A DNA stretch of 64,000 nt from Hymenopus coronatus (GCA_030762935.1 CM060895.1:73887001-73951000); one strand, 5' to 3'; shown: positions 1 to 12,420, numbered from the stretch's first letter. The notes: generated from the sequence alone by a model not told the origin. Made by a program: numbers and translations.

Positions 1-330
1 CAACATCGTGCCACAGTTAATGAAATGAAAATTTTAAAAAGAACAGCAGAATACACTAAACTGGATAAGAAAAGGAATATAGATATTATGAAAGAATTGA
101 AAATTGATCCAATAATAGAAAAAAATCAAAATTATCGTCGAAATTGGAGGTCCCATGCACTCAATGCCTGCATCAAGAATTTCATGTCAAATGTTAAATT
201 ACAGACCGCAATAGGGAAGACTGTTGGGCCGTCCGACGAAGAGATGGAATGAGACCGTAACAGGCCCGTAGGCCTAATACTTGGCAGAAAGATGAAGATG
301 ATAATAAATCATACCAAACAAATATATACA
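1..330 (+). mobile_element. 3' end of a degenerate RTE-like LINE
   Basis: This is the C-terminal tail of a non-LTR retrotransposon ORF2 followed by its short 3' end. From about 25 the frame reads a helical Arg/Lys-rich stretch with LKRTAEYTKLD, then NIDIMKELKIDP and NYRRNW. After a frame change near 190 it continues as YRPQ..GRLLGRPTKRWNE and TVTGP. The order 'RRTAG-RNEDI-ELK-YRxxW-H...GRPxKRW' is the usual tail of RTE-like arthropod LINEs. An internal stop and the frame change show it is dead. The segment ends in an ATG/ATA-rich tail (about 290-310), as RTE-type elements often do. The 5' part lies outside the window. Confidence 0.7.
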
Positions 331-591
331 AGTTTCGTTAGATAACAGAAGGAATATTGCTAGTAGCACATTTATAAAGAAAGGTTCATGTTAATTATTG
401 TATGGTACTAAGACTAGATTTAGTTAAGGAAACACACCCACGTTTTTCCTATGCATGGGTCTGATCGGCAATATAGGTAATTTCTTTTACTCTTATTGAG
501 ATGCGTCTGTGAAATTTGACAAATAAGGGTGAAAAATAAAAAAAATAATTTTTCATAAGAAAATGTTATGAATTCGAAATGTTAAGAAAAT
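331..591. other. AT-rich stretch with no recognised feature
   Basis: I see no open frame of note, no tRNA-like box and no match to the other repeats of the window. Confidence 0.5.
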
Positions 592-1448
592 ATATACTTT
601 TCTCCACTTGGCGCACTTTAACTACCAATGCTTTAACTACAAATACTTGTTTTGTGACCCCTATATAAATAAAACATATTTTAGTTACACGCCCGTGTAT
701 GTGTGTGTCTGCGTACGTGTTTGTTTGTGTGTGTGAGACAGCATAGCTCAAAAACGAAAAGTCCGTTAAATACCGCAGTGTCTTCCAAGGATGGGACACG
801 AAGATGTTCAAGAAAATCCCCTTACTGCCAACTAGGCTTTACAAGGAACATTTTACGAAAATTTTGATTTTCTCAAAAATGGCTATAGGTAACGATTTTG
901 ATCAAAATGCCGTATGTTTAAGATATATTAATGTCAAACGAAATGTATATCTTGAATTGTCTGGGAATAGCCTCCGAAGACTTCATTCTGGATGACTTTT
1001 GTATAACATGTTCACCGTTAGCGATAGACAAACATTTGCTACACAAAAAATATAGGTCTCGTTATAATGCACAATTTATGTCATACACAGTATTTTCGTA
1101 GAGTTAGAATGTTTCTAAGATATTGCTTGTTATTGCTTTCAATGTTAAACTACTTAAACTTTTTCAAGCGGGAAGTCAACTTTCGTCCCATCTCTTTTGT
1201 TTTACTCCCGGGAACGCAAAAGAGGGCGGAACTTCAATTGTTTCACATAAAAATGAACGATAAGTATTATTACACCTAGTGTATTTTTTTATTTTCCTTC
1301 TATTTACAAGGGAGGAACTCATAATACCATTTCTGCTAATGATTATCCCGATTAGCAACATGTAGATAAAAGTATAATCTTTTAGTAAGGAAGGTTGGTT
1401 TGTGGAACAGCTAGAGAAAGTCATGGGAATGGAACGCATAAGATTTTT
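592..1448 (+). mobile_element. PalR repeat, nearly complete, plus orientation
   Basis: Follows the PalR landmark order described at 51850-52727, from a degraded head through the TG tract (690-740) and the 'gcgacacgaagatttt' region (here gggacacgaag) to the tail hairpin near 1425-1440. The head palindrome is eroded. Short open frames inside are chance frames. Confidence 0.75.
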
Positions 1449-2735
1449 CAATAATTTTTTCCAAAATTTTTATAATTCCTCTTACAAGTATATTAAAGAA
1501 AATGGTGATAAAACGTTTTCGAAATAATGCTTCAATTTTGAGAAATAGATTATTAAATTTGGAAAGTCAAGATTTTTGGAAGGTACGAAAATAAGAAATT
1601 TTCTACATTAATCAAGGCTCATACAAAAGTTATAACGTGACAGTGCCATCTGTGTGCTGCCGCTCTCACGTTCGCCTTGATATGTGAGTCGGCGCAGTTG
1701 GAGACCTTGCATGCATAACACAGTAAACGTGGCGCGCCGGTAACCAGAGGCCTTGGAATACCACATATCTGGATTCTTTTCGAATCTTCGGTTTCCACAA
1801 AGCTTTCAGAAACTTCTGTGACTTTATTTTATAGTTATAAAAGGAGAAAGAATTGCAAGTCATGTGTAGTGAGTTGTGTCGTGAATTGTAGTAATGAATG
1901 ACAGGAGTGTTAGCACGCAGTAGCTTGCAAGCCGACGTGTCGAAGTGTCGAGTGCGTTATTTGCAGCATGAATTGAATACTTTATTTGTAACCGGTTTTG
2001 GGCCAATGAATACATTTGTTACAACAATATAACAAATCTATTTGCAAACGTATTTACTGTAAAAATGAATTTTTATGTGAATATTTTTATAAATGTATTA
2101 TGTGGCTCATCTTTATTAGAAAAATGAATTTAAACAATTAGACATTATTACTTAAACAACTATGCAAATTAGAGATTTGTTACATGGCAAAAATATCACT
2201 ATTATAGTGTGTAATAACTGGTATAAATTTCAATTAGATATCTTACACTCTGTGGATTTTCCGAATTTCACAGATTTAATAGATGCATCACCTTTGTTGA
2301 TTATATGCTTTTTTTTAGTGAAAAAACATTGTATAATGATGTATTTCCTTTATAATTCAGGACAATGTTAGAGTTCACATTTGGAATCGAAAGCATTGTT
2401 TCACACCAGCTGAACGTAGCTATACTGACATAATCATACATTATATTTAGTGACATGCCTAGACAGCATATTCTCACTATTGTCATGTGAGAATCAGATA
2501 CCCTCACCATCCCAAGGCGTGCGTAACATTAACATTGCGATTTCCAGTGCTAAGCACTACTGGAATTTTGCTTCCGCGTGTTTTGAGTCAGTCTTGCTTA
2601 CCAGCGCTACTGCTGCGAGCGTTATTCCGTGTTCATGGAAGCGAATTTTGTGCTCCTGTTTTTGGAAGCTGTAGTCCCCTGGAGAGGAGTGAAGATGCAC
2701 AGAAGCGCCTTCCTGCTTTCATCTTGTTGCAGGTT

Positions 2736-2736
<1 letters not shown>
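1449..2736. other. Mostly AT-rich region with two GC-richer patches
   Basis: Patches at about 1640-1760 and 2490-2730 are richer in GC than their surroundings. The second holds two overlapping short open frames with no recognised domain and runs into an ATT microsatellite, a layout seen at retroposon 3' ends. I cannot name either patch. Confidence 0.35.
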
Positions 2737-2786
<50 letters not shown>

Positions 2787-2793
2787 TTATTAT
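2737..2793. repeat. (ATT)n microsatellite
   Basis: About 17 near-perfect ATT units, with one C interruption towards the 3' end. Confidence 0.95.
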
Positions 2794-2826
2794 TGGTAAT
2801 TATTTTGCGCGGCGAGTTGAATAATC

Positions 2827-3799
2827 CTGGCGAGCGCTAAATAAAGCATCAACTTCAGGAGAGTGTATTCGCTGGATGCCAGCGATTATGTGTGTGTTGA
2901 GAAAGAGAGAGGGAGTTAGTGTGTGTGTGAGAGAGAGAGAGAGAGAGTGGGTGTGTGCGAGAGAGAGAGGGAGAGAGTGGGTGTGTGCGAGAGAGAGTAA
3001 GTGTGTGTGAAAGAGTGAGTGTGTGTTGAGAGAGTGAGTTAGTGTGTATGTGAGAGAGAGAGAGCGAGAGAGAGAGAGTTTGTTTTGAGAGAGTAGGTGA
3101 GAGAGAGTGAGTGTGTGAGAGAATGAATGGATCTGAGAGAGAGAGAGAGACAAAGTGTGTGTGCGTGAGAGCGAGTGAGTAAGAGAGAGTGAGTGAGAGT
3201 GTGTATGTGAGAGAGATAACAGAATATCTCAAAAGCGAATAATCCAATACTTACCGAACTTGGTATTTAAGTTCAGTATCTTCCTAAAATGCGATCTTGA
3301 CCAAGATTAATTCTGGTGAACGTTAAATACAGTACCAACTTTACAAGAATACATTCGCTGGATGCCAGCGATTATGTGTGTATGTGAGAGAGGGTGAGTG
3401 AGTGTGTGTGAGATGCAGTCACTGTTTGTGTGACAGAGTGAAAGCCTGTGTGTGTGTGAGAGGGAGTGTGTATGAGAGAGATAGAGCAGAATATCTCAAA
3501 ACTAGTAATCCGATATTTACTGAGGCAGCGCCGTGGCTGAGTGGTTAGAACACTCATCTCTCATCTAGACGGCCCGGATTCGATCCCAAGCGACCGCACG
3601 TTTCTGGTGGACAAAACGGAGCAGGGGCGGGTATTCTCCGGGTTCTCCGGTTTCCCCCGCCAAATTCCACCGGTGCTCCATCTTCATTACATGCATCACC
3701 TGTGCTATCGCCTGCGGTGCTACATGTAGTAAAAGGGGCCATTAAACATTATAAAAAAATACTTACTGAATTTGGTATTTAAGTTCAGTTCTCTATGTA
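2827..3799. repeat. Large direct duplication with GA/GT-rich cores
   Basis: Two diverged copies (about 2827-3293 and 3313-3799) share the same layout: a 'ctggYgaRcg' lead, the hairpin CGCTGGATGCCAGCG (2869-2884 and 3356-3370), a long GA/GT-rich tract, then 'agaatatctcaaaa...acttggtatttaagttcag', which resembles the central PalR hairpin region. The first tract (about 2888-3210) is much longer than the second (about 3375-3485). The second copy is interrupted by a SINE A, so the duplication is probably older than that insertion. Confidence 0.7.
3524..3759 (+). mobile_element. SINE A, tRNA-derived, full copy with target-site duplication
   Basis: The head has an RNA polymerase III A-box-like 'tggctgagtggtta' and a B-box-like 'ggattcgatcc', spaced as in a tRNA. 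The body contains 'tctccgggttctccgg' and 'cgcctgcggtgctac', and the end is A-rich. It is flanked by tatttactga (3514-3523) and tacttactga (3760-3769), a 10-bp target-site duplication with one mismatch, so both ends are defined. Other copies: 14252-14942, 48893-49215 (minus) and 63692-63934. Confidence 0.85.
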
Positions 3800-4409
3800 C
3801 TATTAGGGAAAGTAAAAAACATTTTTTAGGAATAGTTTGTAGAAGAGTGGGTAAAGAACATTATGTGAATATAACACATAATATTTTATTTTAAAGCTGT
3901 TACTCTTACACTTTAGCATAGTTAAACTTAGATCACGCAGATTTATAATGTTATACGGGAAATCTTGAACCTCAGCCATGTGAGATTGATGACTAATACT
4001 GTGAGCTCTCTTTTGAATAACCCATGTGTCTTAATCTGTGGTAATACTTGAAACACATGTTACGAAAGTTAATTTTTCTTGTTGAAAACCAACTTAATAT
4101 TCCAGTCAGTGTGAACATCCAGAGGAAATCTGTTGGAATGTCTTTGCATCTTAACCAATGTGTCTTAATGCTAAGATAGTGAAGGTGACTTTTATCTAAT
4201 GTTTGATGTCACATGAATAATTCTGTAAAAACCATTAAAAACCCACTTTTCTTCAACTTTCTGTTTCAAATTTCTAGTAAAGATTTTACAAAATACTCTA
4301 GAAAATACCTACTATATAAAAGAAATATTGTCAAAACATAAAATCATTTCAGGGTTATTTTTTTATATATCATTCGTAAAAAATTTTATTGAGAACGCTG
4401 AACATGCAT
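3800..4409. other. AT-rich stretch with no recognised feature
   Basis: No open frame of interest and no similarity to the other repeats here that I can see. Confidence 0.5.
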
Positions 4410-6545
4410 TAAGGATGAGTAGAGATTAACGTAAGGGTTACGTTGTAAGAGTTACCTTAATCTATCGGTTAGTGAAGAAATGGAGATAAAAGTAATGATT
4501 ACAAAATAGCTGGTTACCCAATAACGGTTACCGAAGTAATGAAAACCTTAGGTCGTGAGGTGAGACATGAACAAGTATTGCGTATATGGGAAGCTGCTTT
4601 CCTTCGCTCCCTACTTCTTTGCAACGACTGAGAGGGGTTATAGAGGTGTCAGCTTGGCGCGAATGACTAAATACAACCACAACAGCGTGCAGCATGAAAA
4701 ATTGCACTTCCCATGAATATAATTGTTGGCAATATCCAGAGTTATAGTGAAATCACGTTGTTTGTTTAAAACTAATTTTTAAACATATATAATATGTCAT
4801 TAGCGATATGTAGAGCATGAGACGGTGTATTTTGCTTGAAGGAATGTCGACATGTTTATTTTTGGTTTGCTTATCATACAATGAGCTGACAACCATGAGC
4901 ATAGCCAAACAATAAGCAACATATTGTATTCAGCACCGTTTTCTACAGCTCCTCAATCAGGCTCATTGCACCATCATCTTCGTCTTGCATTACTATTGAT
5001 ATTGACATCATTATCTTCTTCCAAGTTAACAATAATATGCTAGTGTTTATTTGCATAATAAACACTAAAGAATACCGCACTTAAACTAGCGATAGCGTAT
5101 TTCAGCCCTTTGTGGACAGAAACGTTATGACTTCTGCGCATACATCCTGGCGCAACTTCTCCCACCATTAGCCCTTCAGGTAAAGATTGCAATTGCGCAA
5201 CTTAAAGCTTTTGCTGTTGTCTCGCTTCACAAGCTATAGGTAAACTAGCTATCCCGTTAAAGGTTAGCGAGTGTCTTTGGCACAGTTCAATGTATGTGCT
5301 TTGGTATCGCCTTTAAGGAAGTATTATTCTTGACATACTACAGACTTGATAGACTTGGCCAACTCTGTAGAAGCGCAGGGTTACACGCTTTATCGACAAT
5401 ATGTGATCGCCAGGAGAGCGAATCTAAGCGTTATGCTATGAGCAGCAGCTGTCAGTGAAGTAATTGAATCTTTGCACATTTACATGAGGCATAATATGAG
5501 ACAATAGCTAATAAGCAATACAAGAACTCCGTTTTGTTGTAATTCATACTTTAACATACCTTTTGGCAACATCTTATTCCAAGGGAACAGAAAGAATCAC
5601 GTCACCACAGGAATCATACTCTATCACCTGCTTTCTATTCGACAATATTGTCATTGTCAACCACTCTAACAGCCCGAAACTCAGCGAATAACTTCAAAAT
5701 AACGTTCGGCACTGTTTTTTGTTAGAAGAGCTAGGTTTTTGTTATAGAATTTTGGTACTGGAACTTTTAAAATGCATTTTAATATAAGTGTAATTACCTA
5801 TACCCCAACAAAGTAAGGACGCTTTCCAGTTCAACATTTACAGATATTAGTAGATACATCACGATACATTAAACACAAAACAGTCCTCAACATCGCTACT
5901 GCAGGACTAAATTGTTAAGAAGCAACGGAGACAGAATATAACTAATTACTCAAAACTGTTACGGCGCAACAAATAGTACAAACAGGGCGTTAAACACTAC
6001 AAAAAAAAAAAAAAAAAAAGTAAAGGATGCAAAGCAACGGATACAAAACAACTAAAAATATACCAGTAACTAGAAATCGCCTTAACGGTTACCGATTCGG
6101 GTGATGGTGTGTATTGGTATCGCTTACCTGGAACTACTTAGTTATCCCGTTAAGCAGTATTATTTTCCATTGTCGATCTAATATACCATCTGCCAAGGAA
6201 AAAGTCTACTAGCCATCAACTTTGCTGCATACCTATATGAATTGAGATGTAATGATGTAATGATGTTAGACAATCATGTGTATTTGGATGTTAAATGTTT
6301 CTCTTCTCTGGCATAATCACCACGTTTTATCTAACATCCTCTGAGAATATTTAAGCCGTTATATTCTTTATTTCGGTTTTGTTGATGGTGTGTTTTGCTT
6401 TGCTATTTCTGAATTATGTGATATGTATTTAGGTTCTCATGTAAACACTTGCGAAGCATTAAAGCAAAACCTTAACCGTTACATGTAACCGCTATTGCAC
6501 TGTAACCGTGACAGTTATAATCGTTACATGAAAATAACTGTTAGT
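4410..6545. mobile_element. Candidate non-autonomous DNA transposon with GGTTAC-type subterminal motifs
   Basis: Clusters of the motif GGTTAC/GTAACC and near variants, in both orientations, lie at the left side (4430-4550: gggttacgtt, gagttacctt, ggttaccc, cggttaccga) and the right side (6470-6540: aaccgttacatgtaaccgc, ctgtaaccgtgac, tcgttacatg), with more inside at 6085-6160. Subterminal repeats of this kind are typical of hAT-like DNA transposons. I find no transposase frame, the ends are not resolved and no target-site duplication was found. An A19 run lies at 6001-6019. The stretch 17728-18120 carries similar motifs and could be a relative. Confidence 0.35.
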
Positions 6546-6814
6546 CAGGTTTCTAGTGTCCACGGGGAATTCATTACGTGCAGCATCCGCGACCCACGCA
6601 ACCTGGAAGCACACCTGAGGTATTGGGAGGAAACGGAATGAAAGATAAATGTGGAAAAGGAAATCGGATACATGAAAACTATAAGCATTCGCCTAACGAT
6701 TAGGAAAACCACGAAAAACTCTAGTTCAGAATAGATGTTCTACGGGAATCGTGCTCGGAGTTCCCGAATGAAACATCACACACGTTACTGCGCAGCCATT
6801 TCGTTCGGCTACCT

Positions 6815-7345
6815 CAATAAGTAGAGGAAGTATTGCATTCCACCCAAAAAGTATATGGAGATTTCACTGGAAATACACACTTTGAAATCCCCTGAATAAC
6901 TAAATAAAGTTAGAAACGGTCCATATGGTTGTAAACAAGAATAGCTAAAAAAACGAAATGTTCTTTAAATACCAAAATGTAAATGCCGTGTTATTTATGC
7001 ACGCTCTTTAACTGCTATGGTTCTCAGCAATTTATTATAAATTGGTGGTGAAAGACCGCTTAATTTTGCTCAGAGGCCTCTCTATCAGGCTTGAGGTTCT
7101 TTTACGTGTCGTAAATCTACGACACGGGACCAACGGCTTTACTTCCCTTCCGAAGGAAGCCATGATAAGGATTTTTACACCCGAAAAAATCCATCGTCCT
7201 CCGCCGGATTTGAACCCCTGACCTTGGATATATGAAGTTAACATGGTAACCATTACACCACGGAGGCGACATGTTAAATATCAACGCTGTATTTACTTCT
7301 TTAAAGAAATTTTCCCAACTCAAACTAACCTATACACAAATGTTT
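6815..7345 (+). mobile_element. PalR fragment split by a SINE C
   Basis: The head side (6815-6975, with 'attgcattccacccaaaaa', 'ttcactggaaatacac' and 'gctaaaaaaacgaaatg') breaks inside the AAATACC hairpin. It resumes after the SINE at 7274 with 'ttaaatatcaacgctgtattta' and 'caactcaaactaacc'. The join is consistent with one older PalR copy. Confidence 0.65.
6976..7273 (-). mobile_element. SINE C, tRNA-derived, minus strand
   Basis: Read on the minus strand it starts with 'cctccgtggtgtaatggtta' (A box) and has a B-box-like 'gggttcaaatccgg', then 'ttccttcggaagggaagtaaa' and 'ttaaagagcg' towards its end. It is flanked by ttaaataccaa (6965-6975) and ttaaatatcaa (7274-7284), an 11-bp target-site duplication with one difference, within a PalR copy. 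Confidence 0.8.
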
Positions 7346-7599
7346 GGTTATTTTTTATTTTCTTAACAATTTTTATTAAAATACCTAAGTTTAAAATATT
7401 TGTATGACAAATGAAATTAGTATCCGCGAATGTAGTTCTACAACACGCTGTTTAAGTCTCATTTTACCTAATTACTTTTGTATGACTGGTAAAATCCTAC
7501 ATAAAAATATAGAACTCCTTAAAGCACAAATTTATGATATGCTACTTTTAGCGTTAACTATTTCCGATATATTCTTTGTAGTTATTTCATACTTGTACA

Positions 7600-8278
7600 T
7601 TTTAGTTTCTCTGCTTCGGATCTAGCACATATGTAGTGAAAGCATTGGATTCCTTCCAAATATTCGATAACAAGATTTCAACTAGAAATACGTGTTCTAG
7701 AATCCCCTGCATATAAAGCATTTTAGAAAAAGGTCCGTGTGTGTCTGTGAAATAATACCTAGCTGAAGAGCCTAAAGTAGGTAACATACCAAACTTGGTA
7801 CTTAAATTCAGTTTCTTCCAATGATGGGACACGAATATTTTGAGAAAGTTCACCCCACTCTAAACTGCTATTTACATAGAAACAATTTCGAAAATTCTGA
7901 TTTTGTCAAAAATGGCTCCAAGGATTTTGATTAAAAATACCATACAAGACAAATAAAAATATATATCTTGAATTTTCTGGGTATAGCGTCTGAAGACCTC
8001 TTTTTTCTGGATGAAACTTTCTTCATACATTTGTAACCTCTGGTCATGCAAAGAAACGGATTTCAACCACATACCAACCAGTTTTTAAAAGATTTGATAA
8101 TCGCTTTAGCTTAGGTATTCCCTTATTTCCCTTCCACTTACAAGGAAGCAGGTAATAAAAACAAGTTCTGCTAATGTCTGTCTCGATTAGCATGAAGTAG
8201 ATAGAACGAGCTTTTTAACAATAATTTGATACAGAGATGTAGAAATCTTATGCGAATGGAACACATCAGAACTTTTAA
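7600..8278 (+). mobile_element. PalR repeat, plus orientation
   Basis: Shows 'tagtttctctgc' at the head, a degraded head palindrome, 'ccccactctaaactgc', 'tggctccaaggattttgatt' and a full tail with 'gctaatgtctgtctcgattagc' and 'gaatggaacacatcaga'. The region after the 'aaacagatttcaaccacat' landmark is well preserved. Confidence 0.75.
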
Positions 8279-8572
8279 GGTTTACTTTAATGCCATATTG
8301 TTCTTAGGCATTGCTTATATTAGCGACGGTCTAAGATCAGAACCAGAAAATAAACTCGGTTGAACATGTGCAGCTTCGAAATTAATGGTATGCGTTGTAT
8401 AACGCTTTCACTGAATGATAATGAATGCCTCTAAATCTTTGAGGGTAAAATTTCTGTTGCATGTGATCGCGGGTGGATGTTTTATCTGGGTCTTGTGATT
8501 CTTAAAATAGGGCTACATTAGCATCTACTTTTCTATCAGAATCATCATTAGTGATGCAATCAGACTAATCCT

Positions 8573-9398
8573 ATTTTCCTTTCTTTATCCCGTATGCACA
8601 ACGTATCTATATAGTAGTAGAGAAGGCATTGTATTCCACCCAAAATTCGATACCGAAATAGGTGTTTTAGGGTTCTTTGAATAACAAAAATTACAAAAGA
8701 CCGTGTGTGTCTTTTAACAGCATAACTCACAAACGAAAATCCGATAAAATACCAAACTTGATATTTAAGTTCATTAACTTCCAAGGATGCGACTCGAAGC
8801 TTTTCAGCGAAATCCCTCCGCCCAAACTACTCTTTACATGGAAACATTTTCGAAATTTTTGATTTGCTGAAAAGTGACTAACTTAGTGTATGTTTAAGAC
8901 ATTTTTATGACAAACGAAATGCATGCCTTGAGAATAGCCTCTTCATTCTGGAAGTTTATTTTAATGACTTTTGATAACTGGAACCGTAAAAGATAGACAA
9001 AAACTGACTACACAAACATTGTAAATCTCTTTAAAACATTCAATTTATATCACAAACATATTCTTGGTAGACTTAACCGTTTCCGAGTTATTCCAGTTAT
9101 TGGTTTCAATTTTAGGCTACTTAAACTTTTCTGAGACCGGAGGTTTCGTCTGTTTTGTTTACTCCTGACAATGAAAGAGTATGGAGTTTCAATTGTTTCA
9201 CATAGCGACCGACTTTTAAATAATTTAACAATCGTTTTGACCTAGCGTATTCCCTTATTTCCCTTCTACTTACAAAGAAACAAGTACTAAAAGAATTCTG
9301 CTGGTGTTTATCTTGATTAGCATGATGTAGGTAAAAGAATAAGGTTGTGTAAGGAAAGTTTGTTTATGAAACAGCTAGAAGAATTCATGTGTTATTAA
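8573..9398 (+). mobile_element. PalR repeat, plus orientation, tail end lost
   Basis: The head 'ctatatagtagtagagaaggc' and the hairpin 'aaataccaaacttgatattt' are clear. The last 20 or so bases after 'gaattcatgtg' are missing or diverged. Confidence 0.75.
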
Positions 9399-9855
9399 TA
9401 TAGAAATCCCTGCGTTCTGCAAGTGTACTTACTTTGCCTCCAACTATCTAATATTTCACATTCGACTTTCAGGAGCTGGTTCGGTATAAAACAAGCTCAG
9501 CCACAGGTTTTTCTTTAGATTGAAATTCTAATATTGGATATCACAACTGAAATTTTCAAAACGAAACTTTGATTACCTATTTTTTATATGCATGGTAACT
9601 GTTTACTCCTTTTCGTTGAAATTCTAAACATTGTTTTACAACTTCTAGTTTTACGGTATGAAGAAGTTAATGCTAAGTTAAAGATTTATATTGTTAATTT
9701 GAAATAAAGTGCATTTTTCTGTGAAAACTAACAACAAAAGATATATTTCATTTATCGCTAAAAATATATTATCTATGAAGATATGAACAATTATCAAAAA
9801 TTCGCGAAAAAATAAATCTACACACCATTTCAAATTATGCCAGATGCATACAAAC
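9399..9855. other. AT-rich stretch between PalR copies
   Basis: Nothing recognised. It lies between two same-strand PalR copies. Confidence 0.5.
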
Positions 9856-10620
9856 ATTTTTACTTTCTCATTTATACCGAGAATTAGCCGAAAATATACG
9901 TTTTAGGATTCCTTTATTCAAAAAAGTATTTTCAGAAAAAGGTTCGTGTGTATGTCCATATGTCCCTATTACCTGTGAACACGATTACTTCATTGTGAAG
10001 TTTAGTATCTTCCAAGGATGCGACACGAAGATTTTCAAGAACATCCCCCCAACTACCCCTTACATGGAACAATTTTCGAATATTTGCGATTTTCTCAAAA
10101 ACGACTAACGATTTCGATTAATTCATGTACATGGCAAATAACATGTATAAATTGAACTTTTTGGTAATAGCCTTGAAGACAACTTTATTCTGGATGATTT
10201 TACGTAATTTTTTATAACTAGTAAACCCTAAGAGATAGAAAAAAAACTTACCTAACCAAAAACATAGATTTCTTTGAAACACACAATTTATGTCATATAC
10301 TTTTTTTCGTGGAGTTGATTTTTTTGAGTTATTTCTTGTTATTTGTTTCAGATTTAAAACACAAACTTTTCTTACATGGAAATTTGTAAACTCCTGGTCA
10401 TGCGTAGAAACAGATTTCAACCACATGGCAACCAGCTTTTGAAAAATTTGACTATCGTTTCCTTTATTTTCCTTCTACTTACAAGGAAGCAAAATAATTA
10501 AAGCATTTTTGCTAATGTTTATCTCGCTTATCATAAAGTAGATAGAAGAGTAAGTTGTTTAACAATAATTTGTTACAGCATGTAGAAAAAGTCATGTGAA
10601 AGGAACATATCAGATATTTT
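9856..10620 (+). mobile_element. PalR repeat, plus orientation
   Basis: Starts 'tttttactttctcatttat', so the head palindrome is disrupted, and ends 'ggaacatatcagatattttt'. The 'ctttccctttatttt' part of the 3' third is shortened. Confidence 0.75.
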
Positions 10621-10883
10621 TCTTTAATACGAGTACGATGCTGTTGGAGCATAACCCTTCTTGCATTATAAAAGGTACCTCAAGAGGGTAATCCAAGCAC
10701 ACGCCAGTGGCGTTGTTGTAAGAAGGAAAGTCGATCTCGCTTCTCTTCTTGCATATCAGCGTAAACTTTGAAGGAATGAGAGGCAGTTCCCAGGCTTGTG
10801 CTAGAGCCCGCGATGATATGCAAGAACAGTGTAAACACACGGAGAAAGTAAACATGAATTTTATTTCAATTAGAGCGCCTTTA
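10621..10883. other. Short GC-richer single-copy segment
   Basis: Sits between two same-strand PalR copies and resembles nothing else in the window. It has no open frame with a recognisable motif. Confidence 0.4.
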
Positions 10884-11798
10884 TTTTTACTTTCTCTATA
10901 CGTACATAGTGTATAGAGAAGGTATTGCACTCCACCCAAAAATTCAATACTGAGATTTCACAGGAAATATATGTTTTAGGGTCACCTGTATCCAAACAAA
11001 GCATTTTCAGAAAAAGGTCCATGTGTGTGTCCGTGTGTCTGTGAACACGATAGCTCAAAAACGAAAAGTTGGTAAAATACCAAAGTTGGTATTTAAGTTT
11101 AGTATCTTCCAGGGATGCGACACGAAGATTCTGAGAAAAATCTCCCCACCCCAAACTACCCTTTACATGGATTTTTTTCGAAAATGTTGATTTTCTCAAA
11201 AATGGCTCTAAAGATTTTGATTAAAATTTCGTATATTAAAGATATTTACCTGACAAATAAAATGTATATCTTGAATTTTCTGGAAATAGCCTCTGAAGAC
11301 TACTTTATTCTATCTTGAATTTTCTGGAAATAGCCTCTGAAGACTACTTTATTCTGGATGAATTTTACGAAATGTTGCACAACTGCTAAACCGTAAGAGA
11401 TGGACAAACACCAACAACACAAAAAATGTTGAGCACCTTAAAACACACAATTTATCTTACATACATTTTTTCGTGGAGTTGATCGTTTTAGAGATATACC
11501 TTGTTTTTGGTTTCAGCCATAAAAAACATATTTTAACATACTTTTCACATACAGGAATTTAACAATCCCTGCCCATACAAACAAAGGATCTTCAGTCACA
11601 TAGCAACAAGCTTTTGACTAACACTTTAACCTATGGTACTCCCTTATTTCGCTCCTATTTACAAGGAAGCAAGTAATAGGACTATTTCTGCTGATATTTT
11701 CTCTATTAGTATGAAGTAAATAGAAGCATAAGCTTTTTAACAATAATTTGTTGCAAAGATATAGAGAAAGTCATGTTAATGGAACACATAAGATTTTT
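10884..11798 (+). mobile_element. PalR repeat, complete, plus orientation, with internal duplication
   Basis: Has the complete head 'ctctatacgtacatagtgtatagag' (split palindrome), central hairpin and tail. It is longer than other copies because of the 44-bp tandem duplication at 11268-11355. T-runs flank both ends. Confidence 0.85.
11268..11355 (+). repeat. 44-bp tandem duplication inside PalR
   Basis: The unit begins 'atcttgaattttctggaaat' and ends 'ctactttattct'. The two units (11268-11311 and 11312-11355) appear identical, so the duplication is recent compared with the divergence among PalR copies. Confidence 0.9.
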
Positions 11799-12020
11799 TA
11801 GACAATAAATTCACTTTTTAGATTCACAACTAATTAAAAAGTATATTTACTTATCAATAGCCGCCATAACATGGTTTTTAATTGTGTAATACACTGTTTT
11901 TATTTAACATTAGAGAGTAGACCCTCTTCAAGGTTAAATCAAAATATTAAGGCGCTGTAACAAAAAAACATGCATGAAAACATGCATTGTTTCAATATAT
12001 TAATTTTATTATTATTAGTA

Positions 12021-12063
<43 letters not shown>

Positions 12064-12135
12064 TGTCACCATAATTATTATTCTCTTGGCAGCATTAAAA
12101 TAAAACAATGAATATTCATAAAAAAGAACGTGCAA
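11799..12135. other. AT-rich spacer with an (ATT)n microsatellite
   Basis: A run of about 13 TTA/ATT units lies at 12022-12062. The rest is AT-rich with nothing recognised. Confidence 0.7.
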
Positions 12136-12420
12136 GACTGCCTCCGTGGTCAGCAAGCTGACTTCTCATCCGGAGATTCCGGGTTCGATTCCCGGCGGGG
12201 GCGGGTAATTTTTCTTTAACGGGAATTGTTCCCTGTCATCCTCAGAGTCTGAAAGTATGAATGTGAGAGTAAATGTGCATGTATTTAATGATATAAAAAG
12301 GATTAACCTAATCTTCTAAACCTACGGTAATACGAGCTGTTTCACAAGGCCCCGTTATGAACATTGAAGTTAAAGAGGAATATATAATAAACAAATAAAA
12401 TAAATAAAATAAAACAAAAT
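12136..12420 (+). mobile_element. SINE B, tRNA-derived
   Basis: Starts 'gactgcctccgtggtcagc' and has 'agctgacttctcatc' and a perfect B-box-like 'gggttcgattcccgg'. Then come 'taatttttctttaac' and 'gtgagagtaaatgtgcatg', and it ends in an A-rich AAATAAAATAAA tail. A second copy at 17458-17727 shares the whole layout, and a minus-strand fragment lies at 15808-15952. The layout resembles tRNA-derived SINEs of cockroach/termite-type insects, but this identification is from memory. Confidence 0.8.

Noticed and set aside
2800..3247. Long minus-strand frames rich in Ser, Leu, His and Thr
   Set aside because: They are translations of the GA/GT-rich simple repeat, open in several frames at once.
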